A stretch of DNA of 64,000 bases from Petunia secreta (GCA_029990175.1 JARKIP010000099.1:1302001-1366000), one strand, 5' to 3'; numbered from the stretch's first letter, positions 43,789 to 56,979 are shown. The notes: a model not told the origin generated them from the sequence alone. Numbers and translations: made by a program.

Positions 43789-44345
43789 TGTATGAGCCTA
43801 AATCGGTTTTAGGTACACAAATCGAATTTGGATTCGGATACAAGCAATTCTTTGTATCAAAGTTTAAATAATGCGTAAAAAGCTATAAAATGCTGGGAAG
43901 TAACAGTATTTCAATATATTGTGGTGAGTACAAATTTAGGCAGCGTTTCAGTATAAATTTCTGGATCCCTACAATACAAAACGATCTAATTTTTATAGGT
44001 GTGTAGTCCTTGCCCACGTTCTCCATTAGCTGCTGAACGGTCTCCCACGATCTGAGCATTAAATGGGGGAGTTAGTGGGGTAAAGTAGTGGGCTGCAAAG
44101 CCGCTTGAACCGAGGGAATCCACCGAGGTGAGAGTTACTGACCTCGGTGACTTGGCCCTGTTGCTTTGACCGAGGTGATCGCTACCGAAGCTCAGCTCAC
44201 GGCTCGCCTTCGGTAATGTGCCTTCGGTTTCAAGGCCTCGGCAATTCGCTCGATCGCTTCGGCGGTTGCTTAGTCGGGACGTGCTCGGTCGTTCAGATTT
44301 GCATGACCGGAGCGAATCGCCGCGGGTCGAATTTTACCCAATACA
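43789..44345 (-). repeat. Element C 5' LTR
   Basis: 557 bp. It differs from the 3' LTR by about 10 substitutions and a 14-base insertion near 44210-44225, which looks like a local duplication between two CCTTCGGT words. Confidence 0.95.
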
Positions 44346-44350
44346 GGTAG

Positions 44351-45213
44351 TTATCCATAGAACTGCCAAAAGGACTATAGGAGGTTGTTTGAATTAAGAT
44401 ATAAATTAAATTAGGTACAAGTTATCCTCAAAACCATAATTATAAAATATACAAAAGCAACATTGACTATTGCTACTTGGCTTATCAAGGCAACCAGTCT
44501 AGTTATCAATCTGCAATTATGTTAGTTATAAAATGATAACATGGGGAATAATTGCCGTAAAGTTATCCCTTTTTTTTTTGTAGAAGTAGTATTTTTGTTT
44601 CCAATTAATAATCCGATATAAGCAAACAACTCTGATCAACCCGATATGAACAACAATTCTCTTCGAATGCACACAATTCTGCTAGTTAGGAAGAAATAAA
44701 GTACAAGTAGTTTATATGTCAAGATCATCAGTACATTGAGTGTTCTCATTTCTTGAAAGTAATTGTTGCATATACAGGCCAGTCTTCTACTTCCTGAGCA
44801 CAAGTAAAATATTATGCAGCAGAGAATTATACGTTCAAAAAAAAAACAATGGAGGGCACAATAAGGGTAAGGAATAATTAGATTGGGTAACATGTATGAC
44901 AAACAACTCAGCTTTTAATTTTAAATTGAATTCACTCTAAAATAGACCTTATTAGGGAGGTAATGAACGCACAAAAATATACTTTCATTACGGGATCGTA
45001 CTAATTAGTGCTCAAGTACTCTCTTTGGAACCGTGATGCATAAATTTAAAAGACGAAAAGAAAAAAGAAGAAACAAAAATGCTTTTCCCATCATGTCCCA
45101 TATGCCCTTTTAACATCAAGCATTTGTAAGTTTTATTTATTTATTTTTAATAATAACTATAAATTTATTTACTCTATAAACTATTGATCGTCATTACAAA
45201 AAAGAATTGTCAC
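44351..45213. other. Unannotated AT-rich sequence between C and E
   Basis: No recognisable gene or repeat end. One 88-codon open stretch on the minus strand (44636-44902) has no domain. T-run at 44570-44579. Confidence 0.6.
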
Positions 45214-45218
45214 GATAT

Positions 45219-45798
45219 TGTGTTGACCTAAATCGAGATAGGACATCAAATCGAATTTATTTTGAGGTTGATTTATAATTTGCTTGTATCAAAGTTATGA
45301 TCGAACTGAGATTGAATTTAAAGGAGGCAAATGCTTTATGGAATGAAATAAATGAGACAGAAAATAAACGAGCATTAATGTGTATAAAACGAGAAAAAGC
45401 TTAAGTAAAGGAATATAAGTCAAGTGTTGTATTTCTGATGATATTCTTGATTACAAAGGGTTCCTCTTTATAGTTGAAAAGAACGACAAGGTTACAGTTA
45501 CATTTAATGGTAATTATTCTGTATCCACTCATTGCCACCTAACAGTCTCTCTTTTTAATGGTCGAGCAACGGTCAACGATTATAATTAGATGTGGTCGTT
45601 CGCCGAGGTAATATAATCCTTCGAGGGATCATCGTATTGCTCATTCTTCAATCTTTCCGAGTTCTGATCTTGTATTTGGCTCGATCTTACCCGAGGTGGA
45701 GGTGAAAGCCGCCTCCTTGAGAAGTTGTCCTCGGTGAAACTTGACTATCTTGTGGTTTAAGCCTTTGCACCGAGGCGACGGGATTTTTATCCAATACA
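45219..45798 (-). repeat. Element E 3' LTR
   Basis: 580 bp, plus strand TGTGTTGACC...CCAATACA. The end words match LTRs A and C. The polypurine tract (minus GGAGTGGGGGGACTATC) is at 45799-45815. Confidence 0.85.
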
Positions 45799-46022
45799 GA
45801 TAGTCCCCCCACTCCTTGGACAATTGTCAGAATTTTTCAAGGGGTGGAATTGAATTAAATGGAAAACTGACATGGCGTGTTATCGGCCAGGAGATTCGAA
45901 AAGGCAAACATCGCTTTAATGTCATATCCCCCGCACGAGGACTTGTTTTGAACGGCTACAACCTTCGTTTCACCTTTCCCATGTAAATGTCATGATTCTG
46001 TTTTAATCCACTTGCATCTTGC

Positions 46023-46029
46023 TATAAAT
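46023..46029 (+). promoter_or_regulatory. TATA box of the antisense gene in E
   Basis: TATAAAT about 103 bp before the ATG at 46126, at the same place relative to the 3' LTR as in A and C. Confidence 0.5.
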
Positions 46030-46125
46030 TAGCCAGTTTTTCTCATCATCCTTACCATTTCATAATTTCCCTTGAACTGTTCTTATTTTTTTATAGCTTT
46101 CCTTTTCCTTCTAAAATTTTTCATC

Positions 46126-48714
46126 ATGTCTTCTTCTCCTCGTCGTGAAAACTTCGTTGATGCTGGTATTTTGGCATCAACTGATGAATTGATAAATTCT
46201 CCTCCATCGGCCACTTCTTCCCATTCGGATGACAGTCATAGCATCGCCAGTCAAGAACCTTCCATTGGCCATGATGAGGCGGCGACTGAAGAAACCGTTG
46301 ATGGCGATGATGACAATGAGGTGGTCGAGACCTCGCCTCTAAAGAAGAAAAAGAAGAAAGTTTATCTTGGGAAACTCATCAATGGGTTATCCCAAAGAAG
46401 TTTGATTCCAGCAAAGATTACAGGATGAGGGGGGAAAACAGCCTCAGATATTAGGAGGAAAATGAACCTCTCCGTTCAACTTTCTCCGAGCCTTTCCTTG
46501 GAAGAACCGATAGCCTTGATCCGAGAGGAGTGCAATTGAGCCCCCGAGGTTCCAGTTTCAATTCCTGCCCCCCGAGCACCGCACGTGCGACAGTGTTCCG
46601 GGGAAATCCTTTGTTTATACTTACCCATTTTTGATAGGTTTTACTCTTCTCCTTCATCCCGTAGTGGACACTTTCTATAGTTCAAAAAATCTTAGTTTTT
46701 CTCAGCTAGGCCCCGGCTTCTGGAGGGTCATTCACTGCCTCGACTACCTCAGTCATAAAGACGGGGTCATATTTGGGTATGAATATTTGATTTCTTTGTT
46801 TTCTCCCTCCCTGCACAAAGATGACATTTAGCAGTTAAACAAGTAGGGCCAGTTCTCCATCATCACCAAGAGCGACCACACCGAGGATCGTAGCTGGTGT
46901 GATTGGTTTGTTCTTCTTCCCACTTCTTCTCTCTCTGCCAGGCCTGGATTCCCCGAGGTGTGGAATAGAACACGCAAGTTTTCTTCTGGTCCCATTTTGG
47001 ATTGGCTCCTATAAGTGCAAGAAAACTAAATTTTCACTATCCTTTTAGCCAGAAAGCTTCCAATCAATCTTGCCGAGGACTTAGCGGCTTGGGCACAAGC
47101 TATTATTAGTGCTGAGAAGAGGCCGTAGAGGGATTGGATGGTCTTGGCTGCTCGTGAAGAGAACAACTGGTTGGGAAAACAACTTGGTTAGTGTGTTTCC
47201 AGGTTCGATATTTCCTTTTTTCAGTGCGTCCTCTTTTGGTAGCTCTTTCTGTTTTTCAAATTTTAACGAGTTGCTTGCCGAGGTGAGGAAGGAGGAAGAT
47301 AAGAAAGAGAAGAAGAAAACAAATAAGAAGAAGAAGCAGGGACAACGAGAGGATGTCGCTGAGGTCCCTGATGTCGAGGCTAGTTTGAACTTCTTGGAGG
47401 AGTCCGTTCAGACTCTCACTCAGGCCCCGAGAGGTATCCTCGTTTTTCCTTCGTATATCTTCTTGTTTTCTTTTTCTTTGAATGACGCGTTTTCTCTCTT
47501 CAGGTTCGAAAAGAAAAAAGGATATGCCCAAGAAACCATTCAAGGCTAAAATCCCTGGGGTTAAATTGCCTGTAGCCCCTCGACGAAGACTAATTGACGA
47601 GCCAGACGATGTCTGTGTTCGAGACGAGGTCGAGCGTGTCGAAGGGGTTCCATCTGTAAAGGGGGCGAGCACCGATTCAACTCAAGCTGACACAGCTCTT
47701 CCTCAAGGAATTAGGAGAATCCGAGTTTCGATCGATGTTTGCCTGCTAGATGATACCGTGGGGGTTGCTATTAGCTGCAAGGGGCTACTTGGGCCTTTAG
47801 AATACGAGCGGCTCAAGAACGTGCCCTTGGATGATTTGATGGCTTATTCGACTCAACATACGATTCATGTAAAGTTTTTTGTTTGCTTTTTTGCTTTTTT
47901 GATTTAGCTACTTTTTCCCACTTCTCATTCCTTCTTTTCTGGTTGTAGGGCTATATATGTCTATGCTATGAAAGCGGCTGAGATCAAGGCCAAACGAGCA
48001 ACGTATCTTAAGCAGGTCGGGGATGAGTGGGATTGGAGAAGGATTGGGCTCGAAGCTCCTGTGTTTTGAGCTTGAAAAGCAACTCCTTGACTCGGAGGCG
48101 AGATTGGGCTGAACTCGGAAAGAGGTTGAGCAATCGAGCGCTGAGCTCTCTCAGGCTCGTGGAGAAATTGCCAATCGTATGGCCAAGAAGAGGTCCCAAG
48201 AGGAGAACCATCGAGCCGAGCTTTAGAAGCAGACTGATGCAGCAGATGTAGTGCTCAAAGGGTTAATCGAGCAATTCGAGGAGAGATCTTCGCTGCTTGC
48301 AGCGAAGATGAAAGAGGCTGAAGCTAAGAACGAGGTTGTTGAAGCTGAAATGAAGATCCTTCGGGGCAAAAAACCAATCTCCTCTTCTGAGCTGAAGTCT
48401 AAGTTCAAGGCCAAGCTAGACTTGAGAGCTACCCGAGCCAAAGTTGACAAAACTGGGCAATCATTCAGACCAAGTTGAGGACCCTCAAACGATGTAAAGA
48501 GGGGGTTAGTTTGGCTAACGAGATTTCCAAGGCTAAGATAGATGTCGCTACGGCTCGAAAGTTTTTAGATCGACTTCCTTCGAGCAGTGAGAGCTCATCT
48601 GAAGGAGAAGCTTTGGGTAGTGATAACGAGGCTAGTGGTGGACTGCTCGTTTGTTTTGTTTTGGGCCTTCAGGCCATTTTCTTTGTAATTATTCTGGCCT
48701 TTGAGCCTTATTAA
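46126..48714 (+). pseudogene. Antisense gene of element E, broken
   Basis: Starts at ATCATGTCT as in A and C. Exon 1 is open to a stop at 46426. The core survives at 46631-46831 with FWRVIHCLDYLSHKDGVIF. Intron borders align with C: intron 1 about 46974-47048 (donor now GCAAGT, acceptor TTTTAG), intron 3 47434-47513 (80 bp as in C), intron 4 47879-47948. The lysine-rich exon 3 (47300-47345) and the coiled coil (48030-48480, frameshifted) are recognisable, and the tail ends with a Ser/Glu-rich stretch to 48714. Antisense to pol of E. Confidence 0.78.
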
Positions 48715-49200
48715 TGTATAAATATTGAATGTTAACTTTTTAAATATCTTTTCGACCTTTTATTTGCATGCAAGACTTTAAGTATATCATGAAGCTAGCT
48801 TAGGACGACGTCTCGTCCTTGAGCCGAGGGTTAAACAAGGCTTAATGGATAAAAAGATGATGAATCGATTTTTATTTCATTGATGAAAATCGAGTCGGTT
48901 TACATAGAGCCTAGTTGTACTTAGGCAAATTTAATTTAAAAAGCCATTCGATGCAATGAATATGAGTAATCAAGCGTATTCCTATGGGGTCAGTCTGCGG
49001 TGTAAGTTTAGCTAGGCCTCAGGCGATCTCCATGTTTTGAAGTTCTCGAGTGAAGTCCCGAGTCATAGTTTGAAGAACTTGAGCTATGAGCCTATGAGTC
49101 GATTGCAGATTGACCTCACCCCCTTGCACCCCCAGTGGTCGAGTGCAAAAGATGAGGACTTGAGCACTATCGACTTCAGAGCGATATCTCGTTGATGCTA
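48715..49200. other. Spacer between antisense gene and pol of E
   Basis: No gene. The hairpin GGCC-TTCA-GGCC lies just upstream at 48664-48675. Sequence equivalent to 37463-38131 of C. Confidence 0.45.
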
Positions 49201-50705
49201 GAAGTAATATTTATTTAAATTGGATATGTTCCACTTTAACGGTTCTTGCTTCCGCTCGAAGTTTTCCAGTTGATAAGACCCTTTCCCTACGATTGCTTTC
49301 ACTCGATAGGGGCCTTCCTAATTGGCGGCCAATTTCCTTGCGTTTTTCTCTTTGATCGTTTGATTTGAGGCCCTCAAGACATAGTCGCCAACCTTGAATT
49401 CTCTTAACTTGGCCTTTTTGTTCAAGTAGGCCTCAATTTGCCGGTTTTGAGCTGTCTACCGCACCAAGGCCGTCTCTCTTCGTCCTTCGAGTAAATCAAA
49501 TTCTACTTACATAGCTTCTTGATTCGACTCCTCGGTTGAATGAGCATAGCAAAGACTTGGTTCACCAACCTCGACAGGAATTAACGAATCTACCCCACAA
49601 ATAAGAGAAAATGGGGTTTCGCCAGTACTATTCTTCTCTGTGGTCCTCATTGCCCATAACGCTTCTGGTAACTCATCGGGCCATGAGCCTTTTACTGTGT
49701 TCATTCTCTTTTTAAGATTGTCGACGATTATTCTATTTTGAGGACTTAGCTTGTCCATTGGAACTAGGGTGGCAGGGTGTCGAAGCCACCCTTTTGATCC
49801 CCCATTTTGCAAAAAAGGCCGTGACCTCTGAGCCAACGAATTGTGCGCCATTATCACAAGTGATGTCCCTCGGAATTCCAAATCAGCATATGATATTCTT
49901 CCATATGAAGTTGATGACTTCCTTTTGCATGACTTTAGCAAAAGCTGCTGCTTCGATCCAATTGGAAAAATAATCAGTGAGCATGGAGATGTATTTAGCA
50001 CTGCCCTTTGCTTTGGGGAATGGTCCCACAATATCCATTCCCCATTTCATGAAGGGCCACGGTGAGACCACTGAGTGCAAGGGCTCGTCCTGTTGATGAA
50101 TTAAGGAGGCCTGCCTTTATTTGTCGCAATTCCTAACAACTATTCTGGCATACTCACTTATTTCGGGCCAATAGTAGCCAGCTCGGAGGAGATTTCGCAT
50201 GAGGGGCGTTAGCTCCAGACTGATTACCACACGTTCCTTCATGCACTTCTTTCATTACGTATTCATACTCTCGTAGGCCTAGAAATTTGTCCATCGGGCC
50301 GCAATAAAGCTTCTTGTACAATTGTCCATATATTATTATGTATGGGACTACTTGCTTCCTAAATTTTGCTGCTTCTTTTTTGTCTGGTGGTAGAATTCCT
50401 AACTCTAGATAAGAGATGAACTTTGTTCACCAATCCCAATGTCGATTTACCACATTTACTTCCAGCTTCATCTTTCCCATTGCTGATGTGAAAATCCTAA
50501 CTGTGGCGTCAGTCCCCGAGTCATATGTTTCAACTGCCGAGGCCAGGTTCGCCAAGGCATCGGCCTTGACGTTTTCCTCTCGTGGTATTTGTATGACCTT
50601 CCATTCTTGAAAGGCGCCGAGCGCTTGCTGCATTCTTACTACGAACTGCTTCATTCTAGGCTCCCGAGCTGAATATTAGCCGAGGACTTGATTCACCACT
50701 AATTG
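49201..50705 (-). pseudogene. Element E integrase and end of second RNase H
   Basis: Right to left: end of the archaeal-like RNase H with IPREENVKADALANL (about 50590-50545); integrase zinc region (about 50220-50110, decayed); MKWGMDIVGPFPKAKG (about 50050-50010) with the first catalytic Asp; the region near 49860 for the second; NSTGETPFSL and SLIPVEVGEPSLCYAH (49640-49545); C-terminal tail to about 49201. Several frameshifts and stops. Continues at 62670 beyond insertion F. Confidence 0.85.
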
Positions 50706-50710
50706 TGAGT

Positions 50711-52051
50711 TGTTGCTCCCAAGGCACACGCAAGTATACGTGGTCGACAAGTAATAAAGTGATAAGTAGAGTATCGTTCCCACGAGGACTACTCAGACTG
50801 AATTCTAGCAAACAATTTCCTAAGAACTATTCAGGGATCTTTTCCAATGGTTGAGATTTTACTAACTAAAACAATAATTAAAACAAATAACTGAAGTCAA
50901 GTATCAGAACAATTTATGGGTTGTTATCAATAATGGAGAAACGGTCCAGGGTCAGAGTTACGAACAATCCAGTTGAGTTTTCCAATTGATTCCACTTCTT
51001 AAATCCCGGGTTACTAACTAACAGATTAAATGTACCCGTGAAAACCTTTCGATTCTTCACGGTCTATGCAGGCTACTCCAATCCCTATATGTCTATGGGT
51101 TGAATCACGTGCACGCATTAACTAATTCTGTAATGAGTTAAACTAGGCGAGCAAGTATATGTCTATCCTACTCACAAATTGGTTCCCCAATGCCCGGGTT
51201 CACAAACTAGTCCTATTCTTTCTTATTACGTAATTAAATTCCCTCTTTCGAGTTCAATCTAAAAACCATAGATAATGCGTAATAATCGGGCCCTGACAAT
51301 TACACAAGTGAAATCAAGAAAGAATAAGTAACCCGTAATGGGATTCAATTAATGGGAAACAATCTTCAAACATCAACCTTCATGTAATACTCTAACCCTA
51401 GAACGATATATTTAGCAACGCATACTCATAATAACAACACAAGCAATTGATGTAATAATGAAATAATGATGAAATAAATTAATGGAAGGAAGAAAAACCC
51501 TTGTCTTGATGTTATGAGCTCTCAAATTTGCTCCAAAGTCTGAACTCCCATGAAAAACTAAGTAAAGGAGTATTTATAGGGTTTACAAACACCTAGTAAT
51601 AAGTTAGACCCAATCCTAGACGAAATAGGAAGTAAAAACGAGCACAAGGGCGCTATAACGGGCGCCCCGCGCCTCGTAAAGCGTGAACGAAGACAGAGGA
51701 CGCCAGAATCTGCCCGCTTTAGCTCTGCGGCGCATGGAGAACCGCACCTGGGGGTGGTTCGCGCTGGAGGGCGCGGCGCATGGCCCACAGCGCCCAGCCA
51801 TTTTTCTTTTCCGTTCCTCCTTTTCTCGTTTCGTGTTGAGCCTTCGTGTGCTCGATCCAATCCTCAATCAAAATCCAATCTTTTCTCGCTCAATCATGCT
51901 CTTAAAAGCTCCAATTGCACTGCACAACAACCTACATACACACGACATCAAATCAGTGCAAAATCACATTCATAAACCATAAAACGAGCGAATAAGGTAC
52001 TAAAACGTGAGGAAATATTAAGGAAATATAGGCATAAAATGCCAAACATCA
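50711..52051 (-). repeat. F LTR1
   Basis: 1341 bp, plus strand TGTTGCTCCC...AACATCA. Minus-strand TATA box (TATAAATA) about 51570-51577. CpG-rich block about 51655-51790, upstream of the TATA box in the direction of transcription. About 9 differences from LTR2 by hand count. Confidence 0.92.
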
Positions 52052-52771
52052 CCACCCCACACTTGAACCTTTGCTCGCCCTCGAGCAATCACGAATAACT
52101 TCCAACCTAGGTAGAACAGGTCTGCCCATGACTATGGTTGATACCGATCATTGAACAAATGCACATATGACTACTATGGATCCACAAACATGCCAACAAT
52201 TTACCAAAACCAAAAATATGAGAACAACCACCCCAAAATAGCTCAAATGCACAAACTCAACTTAATGCAACCATGCTCCCACAAAATCACACCTATCTAC
52301 TCAACCAAGAACCATCAATTTCACCTATTTCATGCAAACGATGCGCCCTCACCAATATGAAGCAAAAGAGTGTCCCCCAAGTATCACACACAACCATGAA
52401 TATCAAGAATAGAATGGGGACAATAGCAAATGAATTCACTCACTCTCATGAAAGTCTCACATGTCACACACAATGTACCATAGGCTTGCCCGTAGTGTAG
52501 GACTCCACTAATGTAAGCTCACTCCAATCGGGATTAACTAGGACTTTAGAAAGGTCGTAATGTAGGCTAAGAGGCGGGTAGGATACATATGGTAATAGTG
52601 ACTACCTCCCTAAGCACTTTAATACATCACATTCAAATTAAGCATCAATCTCATCAAGCCACCCAATCAACAACTTTCACACACACACCTTCTCAACAAG
52701 TAGCATTTTTCTTTTAAGCACACACTAGCAAGGAATGAATATCTTTTTCCCCGGCAACGGCGCCAAAAACA
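52052..52771 (-). other. F short insert 1 (deleted internal region with primer site)
   Basis: 720 bp. The left part equals 54113-54805 of the long insert (polypurine-tract end, minus AAGTGTGGGGTGG at the LTR border). At GAATATCTTTTT it jumps straight to the primer site 52748-52765 (minus TGGCGCCGTTGCCGGGGA, exact tRNA-Asp 3' complement). No coding capacity. Short insert 2 has the identical junction. Confidence 0.9.
52748..52765 (-). other. F primer-binding site 1 (tRNA-Asp)
   Basis: Exact 18-base match to the complement of the plant tRNA-Asp 3' end including CCA. Six bases separate it from LTR2. Confidence 0.85.
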
Positions 52772-54112
52772 TGTTGCTCCCAAGGCACACGCAAGTATAC
52801 GTGGTCGACAAGTAATAAAGTGATAAGTAGAGTATCGTTCCCACGAGGACTACTCAGACTGAATTCTAGCAAACAATTTCCTAAGAACTATTCAGGGATC
52901 TTTTCCAATGGTTGAGATTTTACTAACTAAAACAATAATTAAAACAAATAACTGAAGTCAAGTATCAGAACAATTTATGGGTTGTTATCAATAATGGAGA
53001 AACGGTCCAGGGTCAGAGTTACGAACAATCCAGTTGAGTTTTCCAATTGATTCCACTTCTTAAATCCCGGGTTACTAACTAACAGATTAAATGTACCCGT
53101 GAAAACCTTTCGATTCTTCACGGTCTATGCAGGCTACTCCAATCCCTATATGTCTATGGGTTGAATCACGTGCACGCATTAACGAATTCTGTAATGAGTT
53201 AAACTAGGCGAGCAAGTATATGTCTATCCTACTCACAAATTGGTTCCCCGATGCCCGGGTTCACAAACTAGTCCTATTCTTTCTTATTACGTAATTAAAT
53301 TCCCTCTTTCGAGTTCAATCTAAAAACCATAGATAATGCGTAATAATCGGGCCCTGACAATTACACAAGTGAAATCAAGAAAGAATAAGTAACCCGTAAT
53401 GGGATTCAATTAATGGGAATCAATCTTCAAACATCAACCTTCATGTAATACTCTAACCCTAGAACGATATATTTAGCAACGCATACTCATAATAACAACA
53501 CAAGCAATTGATGTAATAATGAAATAATGATGAAATAAATTAATGGAAGGAAGAAAAACCCTTGTCTTGTTGTTATGAGCTCTCAAATTTGCTCCAAAGT
53601 CTGAACTCCCATGAAAAACTAAGTAAAAGAGTATTTATAGGGTTTACAAACACCTAGTAATAAGTTAGACCCAATCCTAGACGAAATAGGAAGTAAAAAC
53701 GCGCACAAGGGCGCTATAACGGGCGCCCCGCGCCTCGTAAAGCGTGAACGAAGACAGAGGACGCCAGAATCTGCCCGCTTTAGCTCTGCGGCGCATGGAG
53801 AACCGCACCTGGGGGTGGTTCGTGCTGGAGGGCGCGGCGCATGGCCCACAGCGCCCAGCCATTTTTCTTTTCCGTTCCTCATTTTCTCGTTTCGTGTTGT
53901 GCCTTCGTGTGCTCGATCCAATCCTCAATCAAAATCCAATCTTTTCTCGCTCAATCATGCTCTTAAAAGCTCCAATTGCACTGCACAACAACCTACATAC
54001 ACACGACATCAAATCAGTGCAAAATCACATTCATAAACCATAAAACGAGCGAATAAGGTACTAAAACGTGAGGAAATATTAAGGAAATATAGGCATAAAA
54101 TGCCAAACATCA
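52772..54112 (-). repeat. F LTR2 (3' LTR of the long unit)
   Basis: 1341 bp. Closest to LTR1: it shares CCCAAGGC, CAAGCAATTG, CCCAATCC and other variants that LTR3 and LTR4 lack. About 24 differences from LTR3 by hand count. Confidence 0.92.
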
Positions 54113-56979
54113 CCACCCCACACTTGAACCTTTGCTCGCCCTCGAGCAATCACGAATAACTTCCAACCTAGGTAGAACAGGTCTGCCCATAACTATGGTT
54201 GATACCGATCATTGAACAAATGCACATATGACTACTATGGATCCACAAACATGCCAACAATTTACCAAAACCAAAAATATGAGAACAACCACCCCAAAAT
54301 AGCTCAAATGCACAAACTCAACTTAATGCAACCATGCTCCCACAAAATCACACCTATCTACTCAACCAAGAACCATCAATTTCACCTATTTCATGCAAAC
54401 CATGCGCCCTCACCAATATGAAGCAAAAGAGTGTCCCCCAAGTATCACACACAACCATGAATATCAAGAATAGAATGGGGACAATAGCAAACGAATTCAC
54501 TCACTCTCATGAAAGTCTCACATGTCACACACAATGTACCATAGGCTTGCCCGTAGTGTAGGACTCCACTAATGTAAGCTCACTCCAATCGGGATTAACT
54601 AGGACTTTAGAAAGGTCGTAATGTAGGCTAAGAGGCGGGTAGGATACATATGGTAATAGTGACTACCTCCCTAAGCACTTTAATACATCACATTCAAATT
54701 AAGCATCAATCTCATCAAGCCACCCAATCAACACTTCTACACATACACCTTCTCCCAAGTAGCATTTTTCTATTAAGCACACACTAGCAAGGAATGGATA
54801 TCTTTTTCTCTTTATTTCTTTTTCCACAATTTTTTTTTCAACTTTGCTCTTTTTTTTTCTTTTCTTATTTCAATTTCATCCAACCTTGCCAATGCCTTTC
54901 ACTACTTCACAAATTTTCAATTATTCCCCTTCATTAGCTCCACTCAAAAACCTCCCAAAATCCAACCACAACTCCAATCAACTACACAATATTAATAAAG
55001 TGCTTAAGGAGTAAGGGCCAAAAGAGTCAATTTAGAACAAATGGGTAGGCTCGGGGTGTGGGTGCCAACAAAAAGGGTCAAAGAAAATCACAACAACTCT
55101 TTCTTTCTAGGTATATAAGTAAGGGTAGGCAAATCAAAAGAAGGCCTTGTATCATCTCCCAACTAGAGTAAACCTAGGATTTCGCTTTGCACACACACGG
55201 GGCAAGTTCTAGACATTAATATGCAACATGAAGTAAACAAGAATATGCCTCACACACACATCGCACGTGGTCCACACAAAAAGGTTCCATCAACAACTCT
55301 CAATCAAGCATCTAGAATGCAACTTGTGGAAATTTAAGCACTAATGCACAAAGGTTCACAATCAAGTCAAGCAAGCGGATTCAAGCATCTCAAGGGGGTC
55401 GTTCCATGTTTTTCCTAGGCATGCATCAAAATTAAAACCCAAGAACACCACAAATAGTACATGCAATCAATTCAAGTCCACCGGTATCAAACACATCAAA
55501 GGCACCTAGCATTCTACCTCTTTCCTACATCTAGGGTCATCTACAACTAACTATCCTAATCCTAAAAATAAAAATACTACCCGGTTCAAAGGCCTCCCCG
55601 TGGAAAAGAACCGAGGCCATAAGAAAAACCACGGGGTGGATGACATGTACCACTAATAAAACTAAAAGGAAAATCTTTTTGGAATTTTTCATTGGTTTTC
55701 TAATTTTTTTTTTTTTTTATATTAAAGCAAGAAACAAATCAAAATAAAGTCAAGTGACAAAAGAAAAATCCTATGGTACATGCATCCCTAACCTCAAAAA
55801 TAAATAAAGGGTAGTTTCCCACCCCACACTTAAACTAAGCATTGTCCTCAGTGCTAAAAATAAGAAAGTGCAAGGTAAAGAAAACTTCCCTGAAGATTCT
55901 AGTCCTTAGTGCTAGCATCCTCCAAGCTTCCATATAGTATGAGGTACTCAGACTTCCCTCATCAGGTCATCAACATTAGGCAAGGGTGAGGACACCCCAC
56001 ACTTATCACACACTCTATGTGTCAATCACTCGATTCAATGGCACGAGCAACCCCACACTTGAACAAAACTAGCCTTGGGCAAAATATGCCACGTTTTGAA
56101 TTTTGAAAATCAAGCTAGTGTGGGTGCATCATGATCAATCCTTGTGTGTATGCAACACCTAATGTTCATAGTAAGCCTAAGGAATGCATTGCTACTCAAG
56201 AATTCACAATGTCATTTAAATTTCATCATTGAGGCTTTTTCACAAACACCTAGTGTGCACAACTTTAAACTAGCAATTTCAATGGATTTTGTAACGTGCC
56301 AACCCTCCCAAATTGTTGGGAGATCTCTTTTTTCAAGTCACAAGTTATATACTAAGCATCATAGACAAGTTAAGCACATCAAGATTGAATTTTTATGCAC
56401 AAGCTTGTAACTAGCTAAGAAAATCACCCATGAGCAATAATGAATACAACTTACATGTTATTGAGAAGGAAGAGTAGGAATGTACTTACTTGAATGTGAT
56501 AGAGTTGATTGCACAATGAGTTGGAATGATTCCAAGTGTTGCAAGTGAATTAGTGTGTGATTAGAGAGTGTTTGGGGTGAAAATAATGAAGAACAAGTGT
56601 TAGAAATAGGGATATAGGAGTGGGGGATTAAAGAATTCGCGGGTCAACTCGTTGACCCGAATTTTGACCCAAAATTTTGGCTTGCCGCGTTAGGGGCCGC
56701 GCCGCATGCCCATCGCGGGCAAGAATTTCCACATTCTGCCTCACTCGGCGCGGTGGGAGGCGCGGGGCACTCCCGAACGCGCCCGAGCGCATTTTTTCGC
56801 ACCGATTTTCGATTCTAAGTACAAACCCAAGCGTGGAACATGTCTCGAGACGTCCCATATTTTTATGCATCAATTTCACCTTGTTTCGCTCACCCAATTT
56901 CCTACAAAAACGACACAAAAAAACAACAACTACGTGACACTATAAAAACAAAAAAAAACTAAACTATTACAAGTACAAA
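54113..56979 (-). other. F noncoding 3' region of the long unit
   Basis: No gene. The first ~690 bp are the segment kept in the two short inserts. Pyrimidine-rich tract 54805-54870 and T-run 55708-55719. The polypurine-like word AAGTGTGGGG (plus CCCCACACTT) occurs at 54116, 55822, 55995 and 56051. A GC-rich patch at 56680-56800 resembles the LTR CpG block. Confidence 0.6.

Larger units (their letters stand above)
33676..44345 (-). mobile_element. Element C: young, nearly complete Tat-type retrotransposon
   Basis: 10,670 bp, minus orientation, LTRs 43789-44345 (5') and 33676-34219 (3'), perfect TSD GGTAG at 33671-33675 and 44346-44350. My hand alignment of the LTRs finds about 10 substitutions plus a 14-base and a 1-base indel over about 543 aligned bases (about 1.8%). 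Gag, protease and pol share one frame with only two stops, and the antisense gene is intact on a spliced model. Domain order with two RNases H places it in the Tat lineage. Confidence 0.96.

Noticed and set aside
44636..44902. 88-codon open stretch between C and E
   Set aside because: Cys/Leu/Phe-rich chance frame in AT-rich DNA without start context or homology that I recognise.
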